From Sva-07 sp963743825 (lineage in GTDB: Bacteria; Actinomycetota; Acidimicrobiia; Acidimicrobiales; Ilumatobacteraceae), in NCBI GenBank assembly GCA_963743825.1, contig CAVURC010000012.1, positions 21,763 to 85,762 of the forward strand: a stretch of DNA of 64,000 nt. The letters run 5' to 3'. A program made the position numbers and the translations under genes. Shown here piece after piece: positions 55,206 to 63,817 of the stretch (positions are counted from its first letter, which is position 1; each line of letters begins with the position of its first letter). The notes beneath the pieces are model-generated. The model saw only the letters and a list, made by a program, of their open reading frames with translations. It was not told the origin of the DNA and made no database searches.

Positions 55206-56566
55206 TGAGTACTCGATTCGTGATCCTCGGCGGCGGACCGGCAGGGAACATCGCCGCCACCACGGCGGCTCGTCTCGGCGCCGACGTGACGATGATCGAA
55301 CGCGACGTCGTCGGCGGAGCGGCCCACCTCTGGGACTGCATCCCGTCGAAGTCGATGATCGCCACGGGGCGCGCCATCAGCCGCACGCGCGCCATCGGCG
55401 GCATGGGCCTCGCCAACGTCGACACCGCCGTCGACGTCGACACGCTCACCGACCGCATCGAGTGGGTGAAGAACACGATGCGTGACAACACGACCCGTCT
55501 CCTCGAGAGCCAGGGCGTGCGGATGGTGCGCGGCACCGGCCGGTTCACGAGCGCACACTCCGTGGCCGTCGAGGGGCCAGACGGTGTCGAGACCATCGAG
55601 TTCGACACGGCGCTCGTGGCGACCGGGTCGCGCCCGCGGATCCCCGACTGGTGCGAGCCCGACGGCGACCGCATCCTCACCACGCGTGACTGCTACCCGC
55701 CCAAGATCTTCCCCGAGAGCGTCACCGTCGTGGGCTCCGGCGTGACCGGCGTCGAGTTCGTGCACATGTTCTCGTCGTTCGGTGCCAAGGTCACCCTCGT
55801 GGTCAGTCGGCAGCAGGTGCTCCCCGGAAAGGATCCCGAAGTCGCTGCGGTCCTCGAGGAGGAGTTCATGCGGCGCGGCGTGAAGTTGTTGATGGGCGCT
55901 CGGGCGGAGTCGATGGAACGCACCGACGACGGAGTCGTCGTGCACTGCGACGACGGTCGTGCGGTTCGCTCGACGCACGCCGTGCTGGCCATCGGATCGA
56001 TCCCGAACACCGAGGACGTCGGCCTCGCCGCGGCCGGTGTCGAGGTCGATCAGTGGGGTTACGTCGGCATCAACCAGCACTGCGTGACCAACGTGGCCCA
56101 CATCTACGCCGCCGGCGACATCAGCGGCAAGTTGCCGCTGTCGTCGGTCGCGTCGATGCAGGGTCGCAAGGTCGCCGAGCACGTGATGGGCGGTCACACC
56201 CGCAGTCACCGGCACCTCGACTACGACAAGGCCGCCTCGGCGATCTTCACCGAGCCCGAGATCGCCGACGTCGGCCTCGCCGAGGCCGAGGCGTTCAGCT
56301 CCGGTCGCAAGATCCGCGTGACCAAGGTGCCGTTCTCGTCGACCGCCAAGGCGATGATCAACAACGACACGAAGGGCTTCGTCAAGATCATCTCCGACCC
56401 GGCGACCGGCGAGGTGCTCGGCGGTTCGATCGTCGGGCGTCAGGCGGCCGAGCTGATCTCGGTGATCGCGGTGGCAGTGACTGCGGGCCTGACCGTCAAC
56501 GATCTCGCCGAGAGCATCCTCGTGCATCCCGCCCTCAGCGAAGCCCTCTCCGAAGCCGCCGAATAG
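55205..56566 (+). CDS. lpdA: LpdA-like flavoprotein (NAD(P)H quinone reductase / transhydrogenase type)
   Basis: A 453-residue two-dinucleotide-binding flavoprotein: FAD motif FVILGGGPAGNIAATTAA, NAD motif TVVGSGVTGVEFVHMFSSFG, IYAAGDISGKLPL and the dimer interface at the end. The active disulfide is incomplete: VGGAAHLWDCIPSKSMI keeps only the second Cys. The same pattern occurs in mycobacterial LpdA (Rv3303c), which reduces quinones rather than lipoamide. A lipoamide role is therefore unlikely. It is translationally coupled to the M15 peptidase gene. Confidence 0.88.
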   Translation: MSTRFVILGGGPAGNIAATTAARLGADVTMIERDVVGGAAHLWDCIPSKSMIATGRAISRTRAIGGMGLANVDTAVDVDTLTDRIEWVKNTMRDNTTRLLESQGVRMVRGTGRFTSAHSVAVEGPDGVETIEFDTALVATGSRPRIPDWCEPDGDRILTTRDCYPPKIFPESVTVVGSGVTGVEFVHMFSSFGAKVTLVVSRQQVLPGKDPEVAAVLEEEFMRRGVKLLMGARAESMERTDDGVVVHCDDGRAVRSTHAVLAIGSIPNTEDVGLAAAGVEVDQWGYVGINQHCVTNVAHIYAAGDISGKLPLSSVASMQGRKVAEHVMGGHTRSHRHLDYDKAASAIFTEPEIADVGLAEAEAFSSGRKIRVTKVPFSSTAKAMINNDTKGFVKIISDPATGEVLGGSIVGRQAAELISVIAVAVTAGLTVNDLAESILVHPALSEALSEAAE

Positions 56567-56630
56567 CACCGCCGTGCAGCGATGCGCCGCGCGAGGCGCG
56601 GACCGCTCAGCAACGAGTCGTTGACGGTCG

Positions 56631-58403
56631 TTATTCGATGACGGCGAGGATGTCGCCACCACCGACGGTGTCGCCGGCGACGACCTTGATCTCCTTGACC
56701 GTGCCGGCCTTCTCGGCGTTGATCTGGTTCTCCATCTTCATCGCCTCGAGCACGACGATGCCGGCACCCACCTCGACGGCCTGACCGACCTCGACGAGCA
56801 CCTTCACGATCGTGCCCTGCATGGGCGCCTCGACCGACCCGGAGGCGACTCCGCCGCCGCCGCCACTGCCCGAGCTGTGCTTCTTCTTCTTGGCAGCGGG
56901 CGCACCGGCCGCGGCCACCAAGGGCGTCTCGGGCACCCACATGTTGACGTCGAACCGCTTGCCGTTCACTTCGACGGTCGTCGATCGCTTCACGAGCGGC
57001 TCGGCGTCGTCGTCGGTCTCTGGCGCAGTTGCTTCGGCCTTGCCACCGATGCCCGTGAGGTCGAGCGTCTGCTCCACCCACTTGGTCGAATGCTCGACCG
57101 CGACGAAGTCGGGGTGACGCAGGATGGCAAGGTCGGCGGGAATGGTCGTTGCGACACCCTCCACGACCAGTTCATCGAGCGCCCTGATGGTGCGAGCGAT
57201 CGCCACCTCGCGGTCGCGGCCCCACACCACGAGCTTGCCGACGAGGTTGTCGTAGTACTGGCTGATCTCGTCGCCGGTGTGGTAGCCGGAGTCGAATCGG
57301 ACACCGAACCCGTCGGGTGCGACGAGCTTCGTGATCGGGCCGGGCGACGGGAGGAACTTTCCTTCGGCGACGTCCTCGGCGTTGATGCGGATCTCGATGG
57401 AGTGGCCTCGCCGGGCGGCTGTGACCTCGGCCTGGGTCATCGGGAGTTCTTCGCCGGCGGCGACGCGGATCTGCCATTCGACGAGATCGATGTCGGTGAT
57501 CATCTCGCTGACCGGGTGCTCCACCTGGAGACGGGTGTTCATCTCGAGGAAGAAGAACTCGCCGTCCTGGAAGATGAACTCGACGGTGCCGGCGCCGTAG
57601 TAGCCGACTGCCTTGGCGGCCTTGACCGCAGCTTCGCCCATCGCTTCCTCGACCCCATCGGGCAACCCCGGAGCCGGCGCCTCCTCCACGAGCTTCTGGT
57701 GTCGGCGCTGCGCCGAGCAGTCACGTGAGGAGATCCACACGCAGTTGCCGTGCTTGTCGCCGACGAGCTGGATCTCGACGTGGCGTGGCCACGTGAGGTA
57801 CCGCTCGACGTACACCTCGTCGCGCCCGAAGAAGCTCTTGGCCTCGCGCTGGGCGCTCGCCATCGCGTCGTCGACCTCGGCCTCGCTCTGGACGACCTTC
57901 ATGCCGCGACCGCCGCCGCCGAACGCCGCCTTGATGCACACCGGCCAACCGAACTCGTTGCCGAACGCCTTGATCTCCTCGGGGCCTTTGGCGAACTCGG
58001 TGGTACCGGGAACGATCGGTGCGCCACCGCGGATGGCGGCGAGGCGGCTCGACACCTTGTCGGACATCTCGTCCATCGCGGTTGCCGGCGGACCGATGAA
58101 CTCGACGCCCATCGCTGCGATCGCACGGGCGAAGTCGGCGTTCTCCGAGAAGAACCCGTAACCGGGATGCACCGAGTCGGCACCGCTGCGCGCGATGACC
58201 TCGAGCATCACGTCGGTGTTGATGTAGCTCTCCGCTGCCGTCTGACCGCCCAGGGCGTAGGCCTCGTCGGCGAGACGCACGTGGAGCGAATCCCGGTCCA
58301 ATTCGGAGTACACCGCCACCGTGGGAATACCCATCTCACGGGCGGCACGGATGACACGGACGGCAATTTCGCCACGGTTGGCGATCAGGATCTTCTGGAG
58401 CAC
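56631..58403 (-). CDS. Acyl-CoA carboxylase alpha subunit (biotin carboxylase and BCCP)
   Basis: About 590 residues. The biotin carboxylase domain has QKILIANRGEIAVRVIRA, FGGGGRGMKVV (ATP grasp), RDCSAQRRHQKLVEEAP and EMNTRLQVEHPVSE. A Lys/Gly/Ser-rich linker precedes the biotinyl domain with VLEAMKMEN (biotinylated Lys). Such AccA3/PccA-type subunits serve acetyl- and propionyl-CoA carboxylases; no beta subunit is in the window. The GTG at 58403 follows TACATT (58411-58416) by seven bases; an ATG at 58424 is the alternative. It is divergent from birA. Confidence 0.93.
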   Translation of the reverse strand: MLQKILIANRGEIAVRVIRAAREMGIPTVAVYSELDRDSLHVRLADEAYALGGQTAAESYINTDVMLEVIARSGADSVHPGYGFFSENADFARAIAAMGVEFIGPPATAMDEMSDKVSSRLAAIRGGAPIVPGTTEFAKGPEEIKAFGNEFGWPVCIKAAFGGGGRGMKVVQSEAEVDDAMASAQREAKSFFGRDEVYVERYLTWPRHVEIQLVGDKHGNCVWISSRDCSAQRRHQKLVEEAPAPGLPDGVEEAMGEAAVKAAKAVGYYGAGTVEFIFQDGEFFFLEMNTRLQVEHPVSEMITDIDLVEWQIRVAAGEELPMTQAEVTAARRGHSIEIRINAEDVAEGKFLPSPGPITKLVAPDGFGVRFDSGYHTGDEISQYYDNLVGKLVVWGRDREVAIARTIRALDELVVEGVATTIPADLAILRHPDFVAVEHSTKWVEQTLDLTGIGGKAEATAPETDDDAEPLVKRSTTVEVNGKRFDVNMWVPETPLVAAAGAPAAKKKKHSSGSGGGGGVASGSVEAPMQGTIVKVLVEVGQAVEVGAGIVVLEAMKMENQINAEKAGTVKEIKVVAGDTVGGGDILAVIE

Positions 58404-58409
58404 GAATGA

Positions 58410-58416
58410 CAATGTA
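58410..58416. promoter_or_regulatory. Overlapping divergent -10 boxes of carboxylase and birA
   Basis: CAATGT (58410-58415, plus strand) lies seven bases before the birA ATG. TACATT (58416-58411, minus strand) lies seven bases before the carboxylase GTG. The two promoters share nearly the same base pairs, so they should compete. Confidence 0.55.
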
Positions 58417-58422
58417 GGGGCC

Positions 58423-59148
58423 ATGAGCGTTCACGGGGACATCTGGCCCGCAGCCGAGTGGCCGAGCGGCTGGCAGGTCCGACACCTGGACGAGACGGGG
58501 AGCACGAACGCCGATCTCCTCGCCGACCTCGACGCGGGCGTCGCAGGTGATCGCAGCGTTCTCGTCACCGATCATCAGACCGCTGGACGAGGTCGCCTCG
58601 ACCGGCGATGGGACGCGCCGGTGGGGACGAACCTCCTCGTGTCGATCGCCGTGGCACCGGTGCCGGCAGTGCCGTCGGAGGCAACGCACCGCGTCGGGCT
58701 CGCCGCGCTGTTCGCGGCGCGACGCGTACGACCCGATGCGGACGTGACGCTCAAGTGGCCCAACGATCTCCTCCTCGAGGGAGCGAAGGTCGCCGGGATC
58801 CTCGCGCAGCGGTCGTCGAGCACCGATTCGCTCGTGGTGGGCTTGGGGCTGAACATCGGGTGGGCGCCCGACGACGCCGCACGGCTCGGCCCGTCGGTGT
58901 CGCCGGCCGAGTTGCTCGCCTCGATCCTGGCGAATCTCGACCGGTTGCCCTCCGACATCGGCCCGACCTACCGGTCGGAACTGTCGACGATCGGGTGTCG
59001 GGTTCGCCTCGAGGTTCCCGGCAGTACGTTCGTCGAAGGTCGCGCAGTCGACGTCGATGATCAGGGACGTCTGCTCGTCGAGACCGACAGCGGCGACACG
59101 GTCGCATACGACGCGGGCGATGTCGTCCACGTCCGACCGCTCGGGTGA
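58423..59148 (+). CDS. birA: Biotin-[acetyl-CoA-carboxylase] ligase
   Basis: A 241-residue monofunctional BirA without the N-terminal DNA-binding domain. Catalytic features are DETGSTNADLL, TDHQTAGRGRLDRRWD (biotinyl-AMP binding), LKWPNDLLLEGAKVAGIL and GLGLNIGWAP, followed by the small C-terminal SH3-like domain. It attaches biotin to the lysine of the divergently encoded carboxylase subunit. Its stop lies within a short tandem repeat. Confidence 0.94.
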   Translation: MSVHGDIWPAAEWPSGWQVRHLDETGSTNADLLADLDAGVAGDRSVLVTDHQTAGRGRLDRRWDAPVGTNLLVSIAVAPVPAVPSEATHRVGLAALFAARRVRPDADVTLKWPNDLLLEGAKVAGILAQRSSSTDSLVVGLGLNIGWAPDDAARLGPSVSPAELLASILANLDRLPSDIGPTYRSELSTIGCRVRLEVPGSTFVEGRAVDVDDQGRLLVETDSGDTVAYDAGDVVHVRPLG

Positions 59149-59190
59149 ACTGCCCCGGGTGAACTGCCCGGGTGAACTGCCCGGGTGAGA
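59143..59190 (+). repeat. 13-14-bp tandem repeat at the birA 3' end
   Basis: GGGTGAACTGCCC occurs three times head to tail from 59143 to 59182, followed by a partial fourth copy. The birA stop TGA is inside the first copy; the later copies repeat the same stop in frame-shifted positions. Probably replication slippage. Confidence 0.8.
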
Positions 59191-59262
59191 ACCGGGTGTG
59201 AGACGAACGTCTCGGGCGCCCTGCCGTCGTGGGCGCGAGATGCCGGCAGTAGCGTCGTCTGC

Positions 59263-60273
59263 ATGTCCGAGCCACGGCGTCGCCGACGCAGTTCCGCGCC
59301 CCTGGCGCTGGTGCTCGCCGCGGCGGTGGCCGGATTCGGCGCGTTCGGTGTGATCTCGGCGGCGAACGCGCGCACCGCTGACGTGCAACGCATCGAGGGG
59401 CTCGAACTCGTTCTCACGGCGCAGGACGGTCCGGCCCAGAACTACCTCCTCATCGGGTCCGACACCCGTGAGAACGCCGACCCCAACGACCCCGACTTCG
59501 GCGGGATCGGCGACACCAACGAAGTGTCGGGCCGTCGTTCCGACACGATCATGATCCTGCGCCAGGAAGCCGACGGCAACGGAGCATCGATCGTGAGCCT
59601 GCCGCGCGACCTGTGGGTGAACATCGCCGGTCGCGACGGTGCGAACCGGATCAACTCCGCGTACAGCGACGGCACCGATGTGCTCGCGGCAACGATCACC
59701 CAGGAGCTGGGCATCCCGATCAACCACGTCGTCGACATCGACTTCAACGGATTCAAGGACATCGTCGACGCCATCGGGGGCACGGAGGTCTGCTTCTGGT
59801 TCGCCACCCGCGACAAGAACACCGGCCTCGACCAGCAACCCGGCTGTCACACCCTCAACGGGATCGAGTCGCTCCAGTACGCCCGCAGCCGCTACTACGA
59901 GGAGTTCCGCGACGGTGGCTGGCAGACCGATCCGCGCTCCGATCTCGGGCGGATCGAGCGTCAGCAGAGCTTCCTCCAGCAGACGGCGGACGACACGATC
60001 GATCGACTCCAGTCCGATCCGTTCCTCGCGTCGAAGCTGATCGACGCCGGTACCGCGGCAGTCCGTATGGATCCCGGTCTCGACCCGGTGGCGGCGGCCG
60101 GAACACTCCGCAAGGCGTTCTCGGCCGGCTTGAACAAGTATCAACTCCCCGTGGAGGGCGTGACCAAGGACGGCAACGCCGTGCTGGTACTCGCCGACGG
60201 CGCCGAACCGATCCTCGACTATTTCCGCGGGGTCGGGCCACCACCGCCGGTCGCACCCGTGACCACGGATTGA
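59263..60273 (+). CDS. LytR-CpsA-Psr (LCP) family protein
   Basis: A 336-residue protein: Arg-rich cytoplasmic start, one membrane helix (APLALVLAAAVAGFGAFGVI) and an extracellular LCP domain. The domain shows QNYLLIGSDTR, RRSDTIMILRQ, IVSLPRDLWVNI, INSAYSDG, DFNGFKDIVDAIGG and RIERQQSFLQQ. LCP enzymes transfer glycopolymers from polyprenyl carriers to peptidoglycan. It directly precedes the dTDP-rhamnose genes, consistent with wall polysaccharide attachment. A TAGCGT -10 at 59250-59255 lies seven bases before the ATG. Confidence 0.93.
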   Translation: MSEPRRRRRSSAPLALVLAAAVAGFGAFGVISAANARTADVQRIEGLELVLTAQDGPAQNYLLIGSDTRENADPNDPDFGGIGDTNEVSGRRSDTIMILRQEADGNGASIVSLPRDLWVNIAGRDGANRINSAYSDGTDVLAATITQELGIPINHVVDIDFNGFKDIVDAIGGTEVCFWFATRDKNTGLDQQPGCHTLNGIESLQYARSRYYEEFRDGGWQTDPRSDLGRIERQQSFLQQTADDTIDRLQSDPFLASKLIDAGTAAVRMDPGLDPVAAAGTLRKAFSAGLNKYQLPVEGVTKDGNAVLVLADGAEPILDYFRGVGPPPPVAPVTTD

Positions 60274-60303
60274 CCTCGCCGACGCCCTACACTCCTGGCC
60301 GTC

Positions 60304-61383
60304 ATGAAGGCGCTCATTCTCGCCGGCGGTGCCGGCACGCGGCTGCGGCCGATCACCCACACCAGGGCCAAGCAACTCGTGCCGGTGGCGAACACACCGA
60401 TCCTGCACTACGGCATCCGCTCGATGGTCGCGGCGGGCATCACCGAACTCGGCGTGATCGTCGGTGACACTCGTGACGAGGTGATGGCCGACCTCGGCGA
60501 CGGTTCGCAGTTCGGCGCACGGATCACGTTCATCCCGCAGGATGAGCCGCTCGGCCTGGCGCATTGCGTGCTCATTGCGCGCGACTTCCTGGGTGACGAC
60601 GACTTCGTCATGTATCTCGGCGACAACCTGCTGGAACAGGACCTCGAGGCGTTCGTCGACGCGTTCAATGCGGAGCGCACGAGCGAGCATCCGCCGTCGG
60701 CGCAGATCCTGCTCAAGGAGGTGTCGGATCCGCAGCGGTTCGGCATCGCGTCGCTCGACGACGACGGCAATGTCGTCCACCTGGTCGAGAAGCCGGCTGA
60801 TCCGCCGTCGAACCTTGCCCTCGTCGGCGTCTACCTGTTCGATCGCGAAATCCACGAAGCGGTGGCGGCCATCGAACCGTCCGAGCGCGGCGAGCTCGAG
60901 ATCACCGACGCCATCCAATGGCTGATCGATCACGGTCGGCGGGTTCGCATGGAGATCCTCACCGGATGGTGGATCGACACCGGCAAGCTGACCCCGCTGC
61001 TGGAGGCCAACCGCCTGATCCTCGAAACCATCGAGCGGCGCATCGACGGCGAGGTCGACGCCGATTCGTTCATCGACGGTCGCGTCGTGATCGAGGCCGG
61101 CGCGGAGATCGTCAACTCCACCATCCGTGGTCCGGTGGCCATCGGCCCCGGCACGAAGATCGTCGACAGCTTCATCGGGCCGTTCAGTGCGATCGGCGCC
61201 GACTGCGAGGTCCGACATTCGGAGATCGAGCACTCGGTGGTGATGGAACGCAGCCAGGTCATCGACATCCCCCGCCTCGAAGACAGCCTCATCGGCAGCG
61301 ACGCCGTCGTCTCACGCACGAAACGCAAGCCCCGCGCCATCCGCTTGATGGTGGGCGACCACTGTCAGATCGACGTCGAGTAG
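60304..61383 (+). CDS. rmlA: Glucose-1-phosphate thymidylyltransferase, long form
   Basis: A 359-residue nucleotidyltransferase: MKALILAGGAGTRLRPIT, QLVPVANTPILHYGI, MYLGDNLLEQD and VEKPADPPSNLALVGVYLF. A left-handed beta-helix tail (IRGPVAIGPGTKIVDSFIGPFSAIG) makes it the long RmlA type. It makes dTDP-glucose from dTTP and glucose-1-phosphate, the first step to dTDP-rhamnose. A TACACT box (60288-60293) lies ten bases before the ATG. It heads the rml cluster. Confidence 0.93.
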   Translation: MKALILAGGAGTRLRPITHTRAKQLVPVANTPILHYGIRSMVAAGITELGVIVGDTRDEVMADLGDGSQFGARITFIPQDEPLGLAHCVLIARDFLGDDDFVMYLGDNLLEQDLEAFVDAFNAERTSEHPPSAQILLKEVSDPQRFGIASLDDDGNVVHLVEKPADPPSNLALVGVYLFDREIHEAVAAIEPSERGELEITDAIQWLIDHGRRVRMEILTGWWIDTGKLTPLLEANRLILETIERRIDGEVDADSFIDGRVVIEAGAEIVNSTIRGPVAIGPGTKIVDSFIGPFSAIGADCEVRHSEIEHSVVMERSQVIDIPRLEDSLIGSDAVVSRTKRKPRAIRLMVGDHCQIDVE

Positions 61384-61392
61384 AAGTCATCG

Positions 61393-61978
61393 ATGCCCAC
61401 CGTCACAGAGTGACGCAGATCGACGGCGTGTAATCGTCGAGCCGAACAGGTCCACGGTGATCAGCGTGGACTGTTCATCGAGACCGTACCGTCGTGACGT
61501 TGGACTCCCGGACGCCGTCGGGCAGATGATCCAGATCAACGTGCGAATCGCCAGCAGCGGAGGCTCGTGCGGGCTGCACTATGCACGCTCGACCAGAGCG
61601 ACTACTGGTACGGAGTCGCCGTTCGGTACGGCTCGTGTCGTCCTGCTCGATCTTCGCGACGGCGGCGCCGACCTATCGGACGGCGTCGACGAGCCTCGAC
61701 CTGTCGGGCGAGAACCACATCGGGGCCTACATCCCGCAGGGCGTCGCCAACGGCTTCGCAGGCGCTCGCACCGACCATGGTCAATACGCCTATCTCGTCG
61801 ACGGCGACTGGACAACGGGCCGCCGACGAACTCGGCGTTGCCTGGGACGATCCGGCCTCGTCGTCGACTGGGGGTGGCCGAGCCGATCCTGTCCGAACCA
61901 CCGACGACGAGGCGCAGATCTCGGCCAACGGACCGTTCGGCCCTCACTTGGCCGATGCTCAGTCGAGAGAATGCAGTC
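61393..61978 (+). pseudogene. rmlC: dTDP-4-dehydrorhamnose 3,5-epimerase remnant or error-dense copy
   Basis: RmlC similarity covers this whole stretch but jumps between all three frames at least seven times. Recognisable pieces in order: QIDGV, IVEPNR, HGDQRGLFIET, YRRDVGLPDAVGQMIQINV, RGLHYA, LDQSDYWYG, FGTARVVLLDLRDG, SLDLSGENHIGAYIPQGVANGF, YLVDGDWTTG, ADELGVAWDDP, GVAEPILSE. Order and spacing are those of an intact rmlC, and the gene fills the expected rmlA-C-B-D slot. Either the copy is decayed or the assembly is locally very poor. The pathway needs an epimerase, so error is the simpler view. Start and stop are approximate. Confidence 0.75.
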
Positions 61979-62944
61979 ATGAAACTCTTCGTCACCGGCG
62001 CGGCCGGATTCATCGGGTCGAACTACGTCCGCCACGTGCTGGCGACCACCGACCACTCCGTCACGATCTACGACTCGCTCACCTACGCCGGGAACCTCGA
62101 GAGCATCCGCGACGTCCTCGACGACGCTCGTGCCGAGTTCGTCCACGCCGACATCTGCGACACCGACGACGTCGCGCGGGCGATGGACGGCCACGACGCC
62201 GTCGTTCACTTCGCGGCCGAGAGCCACGTCGATCGTTCGATCGAGGACGGCTCGAAGTTCGTGCGTACCAACTGCATGGGCACCAACGTGCTGTGCGACG
62301 TGGCGAACACCGTGGGCATCGGCAAGTTCCTGCACATCTCGACCGACGAGGTGTACGGCTCGGTCGAGGAGGGGTCGTCGGTCGAGACCGACATCCTGGC
62401 GCCTCGTTCGCCGTATTCGGCCGCCAAGGCCGGCTCCGACCTGATTGCGCTCTCCTACTTCTCGACCTATGGCCTTCCCGTCGTGGTGACCCGCTGCTCG
62501 AACAACTACGGGCCCTACCAGTTCCCCGAGAAGGTCATCCCGCTGTTCACGACCAACCTGCTCGACGGCAAGCAGGTGCCGCTGTACGGCGATGGTCTGA
62601 ACGTGCGCGACTGGATCCACGTCGAAGATCACAACATCGCCGCCCACCTCGTCCTCGAATCCGGAACGCCGGGCGAGATCTACAACATCGGTGCGGGCAA
62701 CGAGGTGACCAACGTCGACCTCACCCACCGACTGCTCGAGTTGACGGGCCGCGACGAGTCGTTCATCCGGCCGGTCGAGGATCGTCTCGGACACGACCGA
62801 CGCTATTCGGTCAACATCGACAAGGTCAGCTCGCTCGGATGGTCGCTGTCGCGTACGTTCGACGACTCGCTCGCCTCGACCGTCGAGTGGTACCGCGACA
62901 ATCGCGACTGGTGGGAGCCGCTGAAGCGCAAGGCCGGCCTCTGA
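61979..62944 (+). CDS. rmlB: dTDP-glucose 4,6-dehydratase
   Basis: A 321-residue extended SDR. The NAD motif is TGAAGFIGSNYVRH, the catalytic STDEVYGS holds the Thr-Asp-Glu, and SPYSAAKAGSDL holds the YxxxK. CSNNYGPYQFPEKVIPL and YGDGLNVRDWIHVEDH are RmlB signatures. It converts dTDP-glucose to the 4-keto-6-deoxy intermediate. It starts directly at the end of the rmlC region and is followed by rmlD after 25 bp. Confidence 0.95.
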   Translation: MKLFVTGAAGFIGSNYVRHVLATTDHSVTIYDSLTYAGNLESIRDVLDDARAEFVHADICDTDDVARAMDGHDAVVHFAAESHVDRSIEDGSKFVRTNCMGTNVLCDVANTVGIGKFLHISTDEVYGSVEEGSSVETDILAPRSPYSAAKAGSDLIALSYFSTYGLPVVVTRCSNNYGPYQFPEKVIPLFTTNLLDGKQVPLYGDGLNVRDWIHVEDHNIAAHLVLESGTPGEIYNIGAGNEVTNVDLTHRLLELTGRDESFIRPVEDRLGHDRRYSVNIDKVSSLGWSLSRTFDDSLASTVEWYRDNRDWWEPLKRKAGL

Positions 62945-62969
62945 GGCCGAACCACGGGAACGTGCGCCG

Positions 62970-63815
62970 ATGAAGCTCCTCGTCACGGGCGCCGCAGGTC
63001 AACTCGGAGTCGACGTGGTGATGCACGCCGAATCGGTCGGCGACGACGTGGTCGGCGTCGACAAGGCGGTCCTCGACATCACCGACCCGGTGGCCGTTCG
63101 TGAACTCCTCGACGCGGTTCGACCCGACGCGGTGATCAACGCTGCGGCGTACACCGCCGTCGACGCCTGTGAGACCAACGAAGCCCTGGCGTTCGCCGTG
63201 AACGCGGACGCCGTCGGCCACCTGGCGGCGGCATGCGAACTGCTGGACATCCATCTCGTCCACGTCAGCACCGACTACGTCTTCGACGGCACCCTCGATC
63301 GGCCGTACCGCGAGGACGATGCGACGAACCCGCAATCGGTGTACGGCCGCTCGAAGCTGGCGGGCGAGCAGGCGGCCGGACCGGGCGCTGCTGTCGCTCG
63401 CACCTCCTGGGTGTGCGGCGAGCACGGCAACAACATGGTCAAGCTCGTGTTGCGGCTCGCCTCGAATCCGGATCAGGCCTTGGCGTTCGTCGACGACCAG
63501 CGGGGCCATCCGACGTTCACCGCCGACCTGGCGCCGGCGCTGCGACGGCTGGCCGTCGACCGTCGAGCCGGAATCCATCACCTGACCAACCAGGGTGCGG
63601 TCAGCTGGTACGAGTTCGTCCGCGAGATCCTGTCCGCAGCCGGTCACGATCCCGACCGGGTGGTTCCCATCTCGACGTCGGATCTCGACCCGCCACGCCC
63701 AGCGCCGCGTCCGGCCAACAGCGTGCTCGACAACGCCGTGTGGCGTGCCGCCGGCCTCCCGCCGCTCCGCGACTTCCGCGCCCCGTTGGCCGAACTCGTC
63801 GCGAAACTCACCTGA
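62970..63815 (+). CDS. rmlD: dTDP-4-dehydrorhamnose reductase
   Basis: A 281-residue SDR-type reductase: TGAAGQLGVDVV (NADPH), VINAAAYTAVDACE, VSTDYVFDGT, SVYGRSKLAGEQ (YxxxK) and RTSWVCGEHGNNMV. It makes dTDP-L-rhamnose, the last step of the pathway. Together with the LCP gene this points to a rhamnose-containing wall polymer. A hairpin follows the stop by two bases. Confidence 0.94.
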   Translation: MKLLVTGAAGQLGVDVVMHAESVGDDVVGVDKAVLDITDPVAVRELLDAVRPDAVINAAAYTAVDACETNEALAFAVNADAVGHLAAACELLDIHLVHVSTDYVFDGTLDRPYREDDATNPQSVYGRSKLAGEQAAGPGAAVARTSWVCGEHGNNMVKLVLRLASNPDQALAFVDDQRGHPTFTADLAPALRRLAVDRRAGIHHLTNQGAVSWYEFVREILSAAGHDPDRVVPISTSDLDPPRPAPRPANSVLDNAVWRAAGLPPLRDFRAPLAELVAKLT

Positions 63816-63817
63816 CA

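Noticed and set aside
59143..59190. Tandem GGGTGAACTGCCC copies, considered as an iteron array or regulator site
   Set aside because: Only three and a partial copies exist. They begin inside the birA stop region, and no replication or regulatory gene is adjacent. Slippage duplication is sufficient.
58336..61233. Open minus-strand frame of about 965 codons opposite birA, LCP and rmlA
   Set aside because: It is antisense to three genes with clear families, is rich in Arg/Asp/His/Gly/Val as expected for the complement of high-GC coding DNA, and shows no family pattern. The same applies to the long minus-strand frames opposite dnaE2 (7670-9871), DUF2207 (25651-27402) and the mutase (37911-40628).
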